Source: Perkinsus olseni (lineage: Eukaryota > Perkinsozoa > Perkinsida). From it: a stretch of 64,000 nt of DNA. The translations under genes were made by a program, and so were the position numbers. The DNA lies in assembly GCA_013115125.1 (NCBI GenBank), contig JABANN010000023.1:58550-122549 (forward strand), written 5' to 3'. The notes under the pieces were generated by a model. The model was not told where the DNA came from and did no database searches. It saw nothing but the letters and a program-made list of their open reading frames with translations. Below, in pieces: positions 34,501-46,974 of this stretch (the stretch's first letter is position 1; each line of letters opens with the position of its first letter).

Positions 34501-35167
34501 ACAAGAGGCGAGCGGCACGAACTGATGGAAAAATGGGAAAAATGATCTCTGAACAGTTAGGAGCCTCAGTAACACAAGAGAACTAAGCAACGGATGATAT
34601 TCGAAGTGAATTGGATGAATCATGACAATATTATGGAGCCGGCTGCTGTTGGCCACGGCAGCAGTACTACAGCATTCATGCTACCGGGCCGAGCTCAACC
34701 TATCCGGTGGCCCTGATCATGAGAGGCTGATGGTATGGTATTACACTGAGCCCGTGTCGTCTAGCGAAGTCGTATTGGGATAGATGCTGGTGAGGGGATC
34801 GAACATCGCCCAGGCCCCACCGGCGGCTGAAGAGGAGGACCTCGAGCGAGGTGCCGAGTCCAGTGAGGCGCACGACTCCTGCTGCTGTCTGCTAGACAGC
34901 TAGAACTCAGTCAGAAGTGAGGGACGACCGAAACGCCCTTGGGACATTCACAAAGGCATCATCGAAATGTAGGTACTACGATGGTGCTCGGCCAAAAGAC
35001 TCTGGTGGATCGACTCCGGAGAGAGACCTCTGCTGTGGGGGCGTCTTTGAGTAACGTCTGCTGCACCAGCACTGTGGTCCTCCGACTGCCATCCTGCAAG
35101 CCAGAGACTACAGTGTATTGAATAGAGAGAGAAAAGAAAGCAACGCCTCCGTGATGATGAGACGACG

Positions 35168-36505
35168 TCATGAGTACAACGAGGGCCGAGGCCGACTCCA
35201 CAGCAGGGAGACTGTACCTCCTCTGGCTGGGCCTTCTACTGACCTCCTCTGACCCGCGCTGGCAGGCAACGACTCGCCGAGAGAATGGGAGTAAAGAGAA
35301 CCAGTAGACAACCTATAAAGGGCTGTGCCGGACCGATCCGAAGCAATACAACCCACCTGAGTGAGTTGCTCATACCACCACCAGGCCCCCTACCACCAGT
35401 AGGTGGTGGAGTAGTGACACCGCTCTGACCATCTCCGTAGGGTTCCGGGGCAACCGTAGGGGGACAGCTGTTGAGAGCTTCGGTGGGTGCAGCTCCAGCA
35501 GGCCCTACCTCATGCGTATTTTGGAACCCCCTCTCAGACCCCCAGACGACAGCCTCGACCTCTTCTCAATGAGCCGCTCAGAGGCCTGCCGCTGCAGCTT
35601 AACATATCTACAGCATGGCAAGCCCCCCGACATCAGTCGTCCCTCAGCGGCGCACTGTTGGGCCAGTTTCCGATTCTCCACTTCCTTCTGCCGATCCCTG
35701 CCCCGATACTGATGGGCGGCCCTTTCCCAGTCACTGACATGCCTAGTCACGGCTTAGTGGTCGTAATACTCATCCTACTCTCGCTCCTGCATCGCTCCGC
35801 TAAGCTTTTGACGAAAATCTCTCTCAGCTCTACGCAGTCGAGCCTCGGCCTCCTTGACGCGATCTTGTGCAGTCGCCACTCTGTCTTCTAGCCGTTTCAC
35901 TTTGCCTGTCAGGATTTTGTTGTCAGACTGAATTCGGGCTAACTTCTCCTGAAGCAAAACTGGGATGACCCCAAGAGAGGTCACCGAAACCTCTGCAGAG
36001 ACGATACTTGATCCACAAGAGATTGTTCCATGCTAACGGTCCTGATAGTCCGCTCTACGAGCGAAAACACTGGATACCTCAAGTCATCGCTATGCGCTGT
36101 AGTCAAGCCACGACTTCAATGATAGAAATCCAACCTGCGCCTTGCTACAAATATGTCCCTGCGCAGGACTTCTCAAGACTCTCGGTAGTACCTCGGTGTC
36201 CCTTCGTCTCCTACACTCCTGCTCGCGCATTCCCAATAGGGAGCTCACTGCCTTGACGATACTTCCGCTATCCTGCAACCTCATCTGTGGTAAGCCAAGC
36301 TGACAACAAGATACGCCACTCCCAATACGCATGGATAATAGCCGAGTACCGCTAGCAGCATATGGTTGAGCCCAGCGAGCCTCTCAGTGTCGGACAGACC
36401 CTCCCGAGCCGACGAAGCTTCATTGCCCTCCTCATCACCGACAAGCTCATCCAGAGAGCCGAAGCTGAGGTCGATGGAGGGAGGTGATGCTGACCCGTCC
36501 GACAT
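35168..36505 (-). CDS. Membrane-anchored coiled-coil protein
   Basis: ATG 36505-36503 begins MSDGSASPPSIDLSFGSLDE. After an acidic 45-residue head comes one hydrophobic helix (MLLAVLGYYPCVLGVAYLVV). The next exon is RLQDSGSIVKAVSSLLGM with a basic end, followed by a long coiled coil (IQSDNKILTGKVKRLEDRVA, KEAEARLRRAERDF), a second charged helix (WERAAHQYRGRDRQKEVE), a Gly/Pro-rich stretch and a Ser-rich tail, ending TGA 35170-35168. The last introns (41 and 44 nt) join in frame. No family was recognised. A tail-anchored tether or BAP31-like ER protein would fit the layout, but I see no diagnostic motif. The coiled-coil core resembles that in the ankyrin-RING gene at 56.7 kb. Confidence 0.55.
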
Positions 36506-37335
36506 AGTAACAGAACTCTCCCATGCGTTAATGCCACTGAACTCCACTACTAAGGCCACTGCTGCTGGGCGGAAACAGGAACTCATACCACATGCAGGTC
36601 GAAGAGAGGACAGACGCTGTCTACCGGAGACGATTGTTCCTCGTGTAGTGGTAGCACTGAAATATCTTCTGATTCCGCCAGCTCGGGTGCTTCTTAAACT
36701 GCTTGCCTGAGCCACAACGACTCGTCTCATAGACCGGGACAGGCCTGCTGCCTCTCACCAGAGATGTACGGCAAAAGGTACTCGGGAAACTGCAGCGATC
36801 GCGGTGGGGGCTTTGTCAATTTCTAAGGACGGTAGAATGAATCGTAGCACCGAGAGACAAGCCAACCTGTTTATGCGTCGGGTTGGCTGTACAGTCCACT
36901 GCCAGTATTGGGATGGCATGCCGATAGACTCGGTACCTAGGGGCCAGTGTGAGCGCAGCTACAGAGGCGACTGCTACCGGCATTGGTCACATCTGAGCTG
37001 CAGGGCCCCTCGATCACGCTTGTAACGCACCTATCACCAGCGCTGCCTGCTACGAAAGGAGGCCGTGATCACTACCCCTAGGAGAGGGGACATCAGACCA
37101 GCACTGCCGGACATGGCCCTCCCGACATCTTTGGACCGATATAGTAGTACCAACGACATGAGAAAAAGTTCACTGAGAGGGAATCGGGACAACAGGCAAG
37201 CTCAGAAACCCCAACGGGGTCACCTCGAGAGGGATAACTCAGATTCCGTGGTGAGTCTCAGAAACATTCAAAGACAAAAGCATGGAAAAATCATAAGAGA
37301 AATCAAGCCCTGAGCGCCTCATCACGGGTGAACCC
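36506..37335. other. No supported gene
   Basis: Frames here are short. The minus frame continuing upstream of 36505 is open to 36730, so a longer N-terminus of the coiled-coil gene, or an upstream exon, is possible. Nothing else stands out. Confidence 0.4.
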
Positions 37336-40067
37336 TCAGTACTTCGCAGGCAGGATCATTCCACTACCTGCCATCACAAGCGATGCCACACAGACTCGTT
37401 CATAGAACTAGAGGCCGAACAATACAGCTCACACCGACATCGCGGCGGCATTGGTAGTGCCGGAACAATGAACCCATCACACCCATGAGCAGGACGCGTT
37501 GAGGCGCTTATCCTATCCAAAGGCGGGTCCCTCAGAGGCTTACATTCGCCAAAACCAAGCGAAATACCATCCTTCTCACAGTGCCCTCTAATAGTCACTT
37601 CGTCATTGTCCTCGAGGAACACACCTGCGAGTGGTATTGAGCGTGAAGGGGTTTTGAAGGGACCAGCGGCTTACGCTCCTCGGTGCCAATCTTAATCTTC
37701 TTTTGGCCAGCCCAGGAGAGCTCCAGCAGTGAACCGAAGGAATCGGGTGTTGGGCCTGTCATAACCACCCTCAGGGAACTACAAGTTTGCCAAGTCTCCC
37801 TGGCCTGCGTTTTCCTCTCCCGTGAGAGCAGTCGTAATACCGAGACGCATGAGAGCTGCTTACCCATCAAAAACCGGGACTACCGCAAAGAGATCAGATT
37901 TGGATGAAGAGAACGCTTGCCCCGCTAAGTCACGCTGATTGCTCATGCAGAAGAGCATTCGGATCGACTTTCGACCGAGGGAGAGTCAACGAAGCTATGA
38001 AGAGGGCGGATGCTAGGAAACATCCAAGGCGACTTCCACCACGACTAGCCAGCCCCTTCAGCCTTTGAACACATCCTGTAGAATGGAAACCCCACACAGG
38101 GACTCACCACTGATAGTCCCCGAGCCCATAAGGTCACCAGGCCTCACATTGCAGCCATTAACAGTGTGATGGGACAGCTGCTGTTCCATGGACCAGTACC
38201 TGATCATCATCACCCTTCTGGGGTATGCTCAAGTGCAGATGGACAGCATCAGACTACATGTGTTTCAGATTCGACTTGCAAATACGCTCACCATTGAGAT
38301 CCACGGTGAGGCTTATGTCGAGCTGGGGTCTGGAATCCTCGCTGTGCGCAAGATACCTATCACAACGGACCCCTCACTCTCGCGCAGTGGACCGGCAGCC
38401 CACGGCAAGGGACGTGGAATCTGCTCCTTAGTGAGTGGTATCCTGAATGGCTGCAGGGCCTCCCATGTGACGATCCACGGGCTTATGGTTGTACCTAGCA
38501 GCAGGAAGAGGTCCAGTACGCGCAATCTAAGGGGTGCTTTTTCGCGAGGCCGGCGGAATCCGAGTTTCGTGTATCCTGTGGCTCTCCTTGTATTACTGCA
38601 TTGTCCATGTGTCACTGAAGTGAAGTATAACATGCTACCTTGCAGCCTGATATCACGCCTCCACGTCAACCGCGCAGAGCAACTTCAAAATATACGCTAC
38701 AGTAAATATTTACTACCAACCAGGCTATTAAGTATGAGCAGTGGAGACGGCACACTTCACAATGTATCACGGATGAATTTCCCAACGAAAAACTTCTCCC
38801 CACATTTTTCGCCTCGGTGCGGCGGATAACACCCGTGAGCCCTTACCGAAGTTTTTCCCAAGGAAGGGCCCCAAAGGGACGTACTCCCACTGCTGGATAT
38901 CTCTTGACGACCAATCATTCATTAGCACTACTCCAAAGATGCGCCTGAGGGAGATGCCCGGCCACTCCCACTGGCCCCAGGCCAGGTTTCTTACTCTCCG
39001 GCCTCGGACAGTTTAATAGGCTCACCCAACTCGGTACCTACACGCCCATAAAACGACGGTCAGAAGCCGAGCTAATACTACCCTTCCCTCCAACAAAGAA
39101 GGCCATCTCGAGCTCTATGTCCATCCGCCTACTCGGGCCGAAGGTGGGAGCAGGATCATTGGGGCCCTTCCTTTGGCCACAGGGACGAGTAATCGGCGTG
39201 CCTGCTCGGAATTACGGCTCGCTCGATGATCGGAGTGGCGCCTGCCCCAGGCCGTCAATCTTGACAGGATGCCCACACACGAAGGTTTAGCAGTAAACGA
39301 AGGCGTCCTTAGAGGCCCCGTCCTACCACTAACAACGACGCTGCTAGCTCGACCATGATAACCAACTGGTAGGTGCTTCCAGTTAGGTAGCAGAGGGTCC
39401 TGGTTTGGACGGAACATTTTACCCACATTGGTAGCGTGCTCCTCTGAGGAGTAGAAGTCCGTATAATCTCCAATGTCACCTACAAAGACCAAAGGCAAGC
39501 CTCTCAGGACCGAGACCAACATAATCAGGAGTCCCCTTTACTACATGGCAGCAGCATCTGCACCTTGGACATGTCCACAAGTGCCTCCTGAAGCAGAGCG
39601 CTGTCATGCTTTAGTGACTCAGGATGATCATCAGAGAGAAAGGACTGTATCTTAGCTCGAACCTTGAACAACGCGAATCATCTTCGTCATCACTGCATCA
39701 CACCTCTCCTCACCTTGCTCCATTCAGACTTGTCCATGCCCATGAACTCATTCAGGGTAGGGTGGGTGAAGTACTGCGGCAGTCTCCGACGCTCAGCAAG
39801 GACCTGCATGGGCCACCCTGGCGAGAGGTATGGCGATAGAAGGTTTATCTCACAGAGAGGTCGAGTATCTTATCACCTATGGCAGTACCTGTACAACTAA
39901 GACATCCACAAAATACAGCGGAGCGATGCATCACCAATCCTGGCCTTCCCTCCGTGAGCACGGAAGACCCCATAAGGCAGATTATGGATGGTAAAGTCTG
40001 TCGTGAACACCTCAGGGAAGAGGAACTGGGGCAACGGTCGGACGGCCGATCTACCAGCTGACGACAT
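37336..40067 (-). CDS. FAH: Fumarylacetoacetase
   Basis: Start ATG 40067-40065 ([13 protein letters not shown]); stop TGA 37338-37336. Exons read in order give [19 protein letters not shown], then [16 protein letters not shown], then [17 protein letters not shown] and [96 protein letters not shown], and the end [12 protein letters not shown]. The whole FAH fold is covered. In the family the Asp of DYTDF binds the metal and the His of HATNVG is the general base. The enzyme hydrolyses 4-fumarylacetoacetate to fumarate and acetoacetate, the last step of tyrosine breakdown. About nine exons; the final intron (donor GTAAGC near 37537) is long. Confidence 0.92.
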
Positions 40068-40303
40068 GCTACCAAAACTGACGGACGACTTTATATCAAT
40101 GTCAGCATCACTGAACACAAGCCCGACCGTACGACTAAGGACAAGTCTGACGTCATGCTTATGCAGGACGAGGGTACTACTCGAAGTAGCATCCAAATAC
40201 CATGGCCGTGCCCAACAGGAAGCGCTGAGAAGAAGGAAGGAGGACGAATGAACTCAACCGAACGTTGGAATCTCAATACAATCAATGACAAGTTGTCATC
40301 GGA

Positions 40304-40334
40304 CGATCGTAGTTGTCAATGACAACTACGATCG
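40304..40334. repeat. Perfect 31-nt palindrome
   Basis: The arms CGATCGTAGTTGTCA and TGACAACTACGATCG flank a single A. A partial copy of the arm (AAGTTGTCATCGGACGATC) lies just upstream. It is in the spacer between the starts of FAH and the 3' end of the Tctex1 gene. Confidence 0.9.
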
Positions 40335-40406
40335 ACTTCTCAACCTTTGTGGTAGGAGATATTCTAGTTAACACCCCTGTGCCCCTATGGATATCGACAG
40401 AAGAGA

Positions 40407-41103
40407 TTATCTATGGCTTTCAGTCACAGTAGGAAGCACTTCGACCAACAATACAACCACTACTAGTTGTATCGAGTAAGTTTAGTAGTAGAACGATGGA
40501 CGCAACGTCACGCGAGTGTATGTGGCCAACGGAGCGATCAACACGCCCCTCCCCAAGGTGGTGGTATTACACTTTGGTACGTGTATGATGCCCAGTTGTC
40601 CGTAGACTCGTCCCACAGTCCTTTACTACACACTCTTATACCCTGACCCTCATTCTTGGATATTAAAACTTGAACCTAATGAGCAGACAAACTCCCCACC
40701 ATTTATGCAATAAATTCAGTAGATGCCGTGACCAGGAATCGAACCTGAGACCTACCATGATCTTATGTCTAGGTATGTTACACTCTTCCCTAACGCCATC
40801 CTTAATCTCCGCACACAGCTCCAACACCCACTGCTTGGTCTCCTCTTCACTCACATACTCCTCTACAGCCACGCAGCAATGGCCGTACGCCAGTCACCCG
40901 AAGGACTCACGATCCTCGAGCTTCGCCTTCATCGCACGCTCACATATCGCTTTAACCTTATTCGGTATGAACCTACAAGACGAAACCCGCACAGGTTCGA
41001 TTCCCCCCTCCTCCTGCTAGTACCGTTCATTCTCCTTAGGCTCCATGATGTAGGTGTTCTCCCACTCATATGTTTGCTTCATACCAGGAGGAAGGGCGTC
41101 CAT
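40407..41103 (-). CDS. Tctex1-type dynein light chain
   Basis: ATG 41103-41101 starts MDALPPGMKQTYEWENTYIM. In-frame exons then give FIPNKVKAICERAMKAKLED, EETKQWVLELCAEIKDGV, NIPRHKIM, and, after a roughly 80-nt intron, VQVLISKNEGQGIRVCSKGL continuing WDESTDNWASYTYQS. This is the Tctex1 fold: two N-terminal helices, then strands with the (R/H)KxxVQVxIxxNEGQG and WDxxxDxW motifs. Members bind dynein intermediate chain or, in the TCTEX1D2 branch, the retrograde intraflagellar motor. A last exon ending TAA 40409-40407 (VVVLLVEVLPTVTESHR) is likely but its join is uncertain. Two introns contain tRNA T-arm-like sites. Confidence 0.8.
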
Positions 41104-41314
41104 CACACAAAGCCAGTGGATGGAAAGAACTGCAGCCCTCCACTACACTACCACCTCAACACAACTCCACATATAGAAACTGTTCAGGTGATACAAGGCA
41201 GTGTACAAGTAAAGAGGTTACTACGTTTTACTAGCTTCTGATGCAGGAAGGGCCGTACAGTATCTGTAAGAAGCACGCGTGGCGTTGACCGCCTGGTTGG
41301 GTTGGACAACAGCC

Positions 41315-44300
41315 TCACACCACTCGATAAATCACAACAGGATGAGAAAACGAAAGACGCATTCGAGGAGCCCCCTCGTAGTACGCATTCCGAAGGGTCT
41401 GCTTGCAACACTTATATCCCCATTTCCCTTTGGCAATGTCAAACCAACTGCCCCATACGCTGCTGTGATTTAGCTCATGTTCATCCTCCAAATACTTGGA
41501 CTTCCGCAAAGCCCTTTCCGTGCCTGATATGGAGAAGATGTGGTATGAGTCAGCGCACCCGCCTACATACCTTTAACGACAGTACCATCAACCGGGTCAT
41601 ACTCAACATAGGTCTCCCGTTCAGCATTAAGCACCTGATGGCAGTGAAACACTCCACCAAAAGGAAATCCCCAAATCCAGTAAGAGGTCACTTCCACTAA
41701 ACCCTCCGAAGACTGATGCTATCAGACCGTCAATAGAGTACTCATAGACAGACTGACTGCGTGCAACCTACGTTGTCTGGTATGTGTAGATGCTCTTCAC
41801 CTCCGTACTTCTCCAACACCTTCTTCTTCTCTTCACTCTGTACATCCTTAGATCGGCTCTTGTACCTTCACCACCAAGCAATAAAATCCCCCCACACAAC
41901 TCATCTGCATTCAACCAGAGCCCAATCCCTCTGCCCCTCTATTACTCTTTAAACATATGGGCCGCCAAAGTAGGGTTGGCGATATCATGGACGTTGATTC
42001 CCTCCTTGTAAGCTTCCCTAAAGCACACGACAATCGCCAACCCGGCCCTCCTGACCCTCATCGCCCTACCAAGCAAACGCCCTCTGCTGTATCATCTCCC
42101 CAGCCTGACCTGTCTCCCTTACGAAGTTATCACCAGCGTACAGAGAATCTCCAGCCGCCCCTGTAGACAAGGTTGCAGACCAACACCCCCTACCATAAAT
42201 CCCACCTTTCGCAAAGGGGTCCTCCCTCATACTCCGTGATTTCGGATCGTAGTATGCCGAGTTAGGGTCTAGGTTCAACAGATACCTGTAGCGGTGGTGG
42301 GAAGGGGCAGGCTGGGCAGGCAGGACACTCACTTGGCGGTATCTTCTCTAATACGTAGGTTCCGGCTGGTCGTCCGGGTTCGAGTGTCCTTGGCATCAGT
42401 GACAGCTCCGTGAACGTCAAAGTCCTTCACCTTAACACCCTCTTCATCGAGCGCTTCATCTGATAGAAAATCGTAAAACTGCGCCGATCAATCCGGCATC
42501 AACGGTCACCCAAGCCTCGGTCTACTGAACCATTCAATATGGCAGAGCCAAACACCCAACAGCACAGTGGCCTTCTCCCTACTACCCTCCCCCTCAGATT
42601 CCGAATCGGTGTCCCCAGCTGAATCGATATCACTCTCGGCAGCATTATCATCCTGAACATCACCTCATACCACTCCATCCCCAACTCCCCACAGACGACT
42701 ACCCCTCCTTCGGCCAGCTTAGCCTTCTTAGCCGCCCTCTTCCGTTCTATTGCTTCCCTTCGCCTCTGCCTCGCTGCTTTCTTCTCAGCAAGCCGCTTAG
42801 ACACTTCCGCTTCAGCCTGATCCCGCCAACACTCAGCAACCACACCCCCATCCAAGAAACAACAATACCTTCTTCTTCCTAGCCTCTTCTACTTCATCAG
42901 CGTTCTTGATCACCTCCATGTACTCGCTAGGATCATAACTGAACCACTACACTTCACCAACACCCCCATCCACCACGGCCGAATGCATCTGCGTTGCTCA
43001 CGCGGACCCGTGTCCCCTCCCCGGACCTACCCTCGCCACCGATCGTGCTTAGCATCATAATCCATGTCGAGGTTCTCTACCTGAATGTTAACAACGTCAT
43101 TACTACAAAGGTGGAAAGAGATTCCACGTTCCAAGAATTGTATCAAACATGCAGCCCCAGGTAGACCGTGAAGAGAGCAGCAGTGTAATTATAAGGGCGG
43201 CATTCAAAAAGACGAATCACTCTCGCCTTTGATTTCTCTCATATTCTTCGATCACCATATGCCGCCCAGTTGTGACCTCGACGGAGATATTCCCTCACGC
43301 GAGTCAAGCGAGGTGGGGCAGGCAAGGGGAGCGCCGAAAGCTGGGCTAACATCGGTAGCATACTGACACCCCTCCAATGCGTACATAGTCGTCGGATGCC
43401 AGATTCCGGCCAGTCCATTTAGCTCCTTTCTTCCTCGGACGCTCGAAGCAATCCTTCCTTGTGTGAGTCGTTGATCCACAGTTCTCACCTACCAACCCAG
43501 CGCTCCTTCATTCGACGACCTACCAGCACCCATCAACACTTACATGCTCCCTTCACAAACTTAGTCTTCAAGTCCCCCTTCGTTCCACGAGTGTATCTAA
43601 CCGAGCCTCTATTGACAGAGTGATGAACAACCGCGCGAGAGAACGAAGACTTCCATAGAAATTCACCAGAGGGACGATAAGAAAACCAACACAGTGGTGA
43701 AAGCCCTTCATCAACCACCCTTCCACTACTACGTGTCCTTAGAATCATGCTGCTTAAGGTTCCAAGCATGTTGATGCGCCAGAGACGGCCCTTGGTTCTG
43801 CTCCAGATACCTACAGCGAGGCATCACTCGATTGGACGGCGCTCCCCTGTATGCTACCATGGCGCTTTCGTGATGAACTGCGGGTTGTGAGGGTTGATCA
43901 TCTTTCCTGTGTTCACATCAACCTCAGCGTCAGCCGTACCTTGACGGAAGAGAAGAAGCTAACGAACGGTCGAGACTCTGCACGCTCTCCAATGCACCCG
44001 TAGGACCCATGCTCCTTCCACCGAGCAGGGACCAAGCCCGTAAGCTGGAGTCGTCTCGAGTACTCCCTGCCCTCCCCTACTCCCTAGAACTCTCAGTGCT
44101 ACAGCTTACGCGACTGCCTTTGAATAACCACCGAACCGCCATATTCCATAAGTTGGTATCAATGGTGGTCTGCCGTGCACGATCATCCTCGGGACACCAA
44201 GAGAATTACCCGACCCTTCCTCGCCCGTTCACTACGAAGATCGTGAGAGAACAGCGACGAGAAATAAAAAGACAAAACAGTATCTATAGGTCGACATTCA

Positions 44301-44477
44301 CACCACGCCCTGTGTACTCCATAGGAGTATCTTCACCCGCTCCCAACTACCCGCCATTCTAGCCTCTTGCAACTGCTTTTCCCTTCTAAAATCATCCCGG
44401 CCTTTGAAGCCTTCTGCCGCAGCAGCCGGTGTAGCGTTAGTACCAGTCGCAGGAGCTGCCTTGGGTGAAGATGCCAT
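41315..44477 (-). CDS. SLU7: Pre-mRNA splicing factor SLU7
   Basis: ATG 44477-44475 starts [20 protein letters not shown], then [20 protein letters not shown]. Further exons give [20 protein letters not shown] ending [36 protein letters not shown] with [18 protein letters not shown] (the CCHC zinc knuckle C-x2-C-x4-H-x4-C), [17 protein letters not shown], a Lys/Arg/Glu-rich helix, [56 protein letters not shown], and [20 protein letters not shown]. These match SLU7 from end to end. SLU7 acts in the second step of splicing, helping choose the 3' splice site. The stop at 41315 is provisional because a GTGAGG donor lies two bases before it. Confidence 0.9.
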
Positions 44478-44843
44478 CACTACAACACGCACATCAACCA
44501 ATTTTACTTCCGGCCGGGCGTGCGCGGATATCGTTGAGAAAATACAAGATACGACTAAGTGCGCAAGATGCCAGCCCATTCCAACAGGCTCAGCCGGCTC
44601 CTTCTTTGGTATGTCCAGCCGACAAGAACAGGTGAGGCCCCAAAACTCCTCTCGGTCGCCTTGGAGAGTCCTGCTCTGCCTGGGCTCCGCCTGCCTCTCA
44701 AGTATCCGTATTTTTCTGGTACAAATTTTCTATCAACGACACTGTGTGGTCCCCGTCTCTTTATCACACACTTAGTCGACTAGCCTACCCTCCCACCGCG
44801 GCGGTCTGTCGATGGCTCATCGCACCTCCCATCCTTACCTCAG
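44478..44843. promoter_or_regulatory. Divergent region between SLU7 and PP2C
   Basis: SLU7 reads left from 44477, and the first recognisable PP2C exon starts at 44844 after an acceptor (CCTTACCTCAG). The spacer should hold both promoters and at least one further 5' exon of the phosphatase gene. No motif was identified. Confidence 0.3.
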
Positions 44844-46974
44844 AGCCGCATCTCGAGGCCCAAGTCCCTGGAGGCCGCCCTCAACAAATTCGATGAGATC
44901 CAAGAGAAGCTACAGCCAGGTAACCCCAGGGGGCGGTTTCGGGCTCTTACCGTCTGTCCCGTCACGCCTCAGGTGCGAATGCTGGTAGCGTGTATGAAAG
45001 ACAAGAGGGCCGAAGCATGACCATCGACCAGGGACTACCACCGCGAGTGGCTGAGAAACGTAAAGGGCGTTCTTTAGTGTATAGTGAATGGTCCCTGTTC
45101 CAGGTCAAGATCGCCGGTGTCAGACTATGCCGGATGCTATGGGGCATCGCAGGGGTGACACGGAGGTCTCTGAGGAACTGATGTCGATCATACATGACAG
45201 GCAAGAAGAGGTAAGCGTGCTGTCCTGCTTGAAGATCGAGCACAGCTGCCTTCATCTCAGCTCAAGAAACGCATCAGACGAGGATCGTTGTTCTTCGGGA
45301 CCATCACTGACGAGCACTACGAGGCCTTCTGGGACCATCGCTGTGTGGTAAGCACCACTCAGCGACCAGCCAGCTCCGCTCACCAAACCACTCCATTCAG
45401 GTTCACGTTCATGGCTCGCTTGATAACTCCGACGTGCCCTTCAAGGAAAGGGAAGTGTTCCACGTCGGTTCGATACCCCTGAGTGAGGTCCACGACACCA
45501 TGGGTAAGGGCGAGGGCGATGGGTTAGGCGCTGTTCATAATGGTTCTTCAGGCGTGTCGTTCTCCTGCATTAAAGGCTTCAAGGGCGAGGGCGACAATTC
45601 ACTCAATCAAGACAACTTCTCTATAACTCGACTGGATAACGGTTGGGATATCATTTGTGTAAATCGGGAGGTCGTGGGTTCGATACCTGGACCTGTCAGT
45701 TCTCCGCCCTGTCAGGTTATGGACGGCCATGGACCCAACGGGCACATGGCCAGCTACCGTGCCGTCAGGTCCCTGCCCTACTACCTAGCCCACAGCGACA
45801 TACTCGAGCCCTCCCTGATGGAAAAGTAACGTCCCTTTAGCCTCAGCTACTTGTGCTTCTCACGTGGCAAGGCGGCCTGGCGGCCTGTCGAGCTCGACTG
45901 GGATTGTACGGTTGCCTGTAGGTGTATGGAACAATGCTTTCAACTCACCAATCAGGACATGCTAGGACACGCCTTAGCCAATGATTATGAAGTGAGCTTG
46001 GGGCGCTTCACCGCGGTGCTACGTCGTGCTTCCCAAACACTTGTTATCGTCTAGGAGTATCTGCGTTAATGGACCGTAGGTTGACGAATTGTTTTGCGTC
46101 TTTCGATGTCTGCTGGGGGCCCCATGACTGTCCGGGTTGAACCTTGCATCCGCCCAGGCGTCCCTTGATCGTAGCAGAGAGCGGGAGGCTCGTGATCACC
46201 TATGGGCAGGTGCAAGCCTCTGGCACGACAGCTGTGGTTTTCATTCGCAACCATAAGAAGGATCCCGATGTATTCTGGAGTGCCCACTGCGGCGATTCCC
46301 GTCTGGTGAGTGAAGAGATTATTCGCAGCGTCGTTGACATAACGAATAGGTTGTTGGGACCGAGGCGAAGAGGACGATGGAGTTTGTGACCGCTGACCAC
46401 AAGCCCGACAGCCCTTCTGAGCAGCCCCGCATAGAGGCCTCCGGTGGTGAGGTTAGGTCCTTCACGTATGATGACAACTGGACAGTGTAAGAGATATACA
46501 CTTGAGATCGGCTGTGATGTGCGGTGGATTAGGCACAGGATCTTCGTGAGAGATGCCGATTACCCTGGGCTGTGCATGGCGAGGTCCCTCGGCGACCTTT
46601 GTGTTAAAACGCACGGTGTCACGTGTGATCCAGAAGTGCACAGACACACCCTGCCTGACAGAAAGAGCAAGCCTCTCATTGTGAGCTTAGAAGGTCATTC
46701 GCCGTGCCACTAGGATCTACGTGCTTGGCAGATTATGGCCTCCGATGGCGTCTGGGAGTTCCTCTCGTCGGAGTGGGTCATGAAGGCCTTATCGCGCAAG
46801 GTCGGCACTGAGGGAGCTTCTAGGTGTATCCAGAAGCTGTCCAAGGAAGCCAGAAAAAGGTGACTTGGACTCCCCTCGGGTATTTCTCGAGTTGGACTTC
46901 TCTTCTCCAGATGGAAGGAAGAGGAGGGTGACTATTGCGATGATATAACATCGGTTATCATACAGTTCAAGTGA
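44844..46974 (+). CDS. PP2C-type protein serine/threonine phosphatase
   Basis: The first supported exon is preceded by a CAG acceptor, so the start codon is upstream and unknown. Exons read SLEAALNKFDEIQEKLQP, EVSEELMSIIHDRQEE, SQLKKRIRRGSLFFGTITDE, then the catalytic domain: FKGEGDNSLNQDNFSITRLD, VMDGHGPNGHMASYRAVRSL, QASGTTAVVFI, WSAHCGDSRLV, TADHKPDSPSEQPRIEASGG, LCMARSLGDLCVKTHGV, IMASDGVWEFLSSEWV, and the end EEGDYCDDITSVIIQFK, stop TGA 46972-46974. The metal-binding Asps of DGH, SDG and CDD are all present, so it should be active. PP2C enzymes are Mn/Mg-dependent phosphatases. The regulatory N-terminus of about 190 residues is unassigned. Confidence 0.9.

Noticed and set aside
40735-40745. 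A complete tRNA gene around the GGTTCGATTCC site on the minus strand
   Set aside because: The T-arm pairs, but the expected 5' acceptor strand GCCGTGA is absent. The closest candidate GGCGTTA fails at two of seven positions, and no sound D or anticodon arm forms. The site lies inside a convincing intron.
45471-45481. A second B-box-like GGTTCGATACC in the PP2C gene
   Set aside because: It is in coding sequence (VGSIPLSEV) and is explained by codons. It also shows that such matches can arise by chance.
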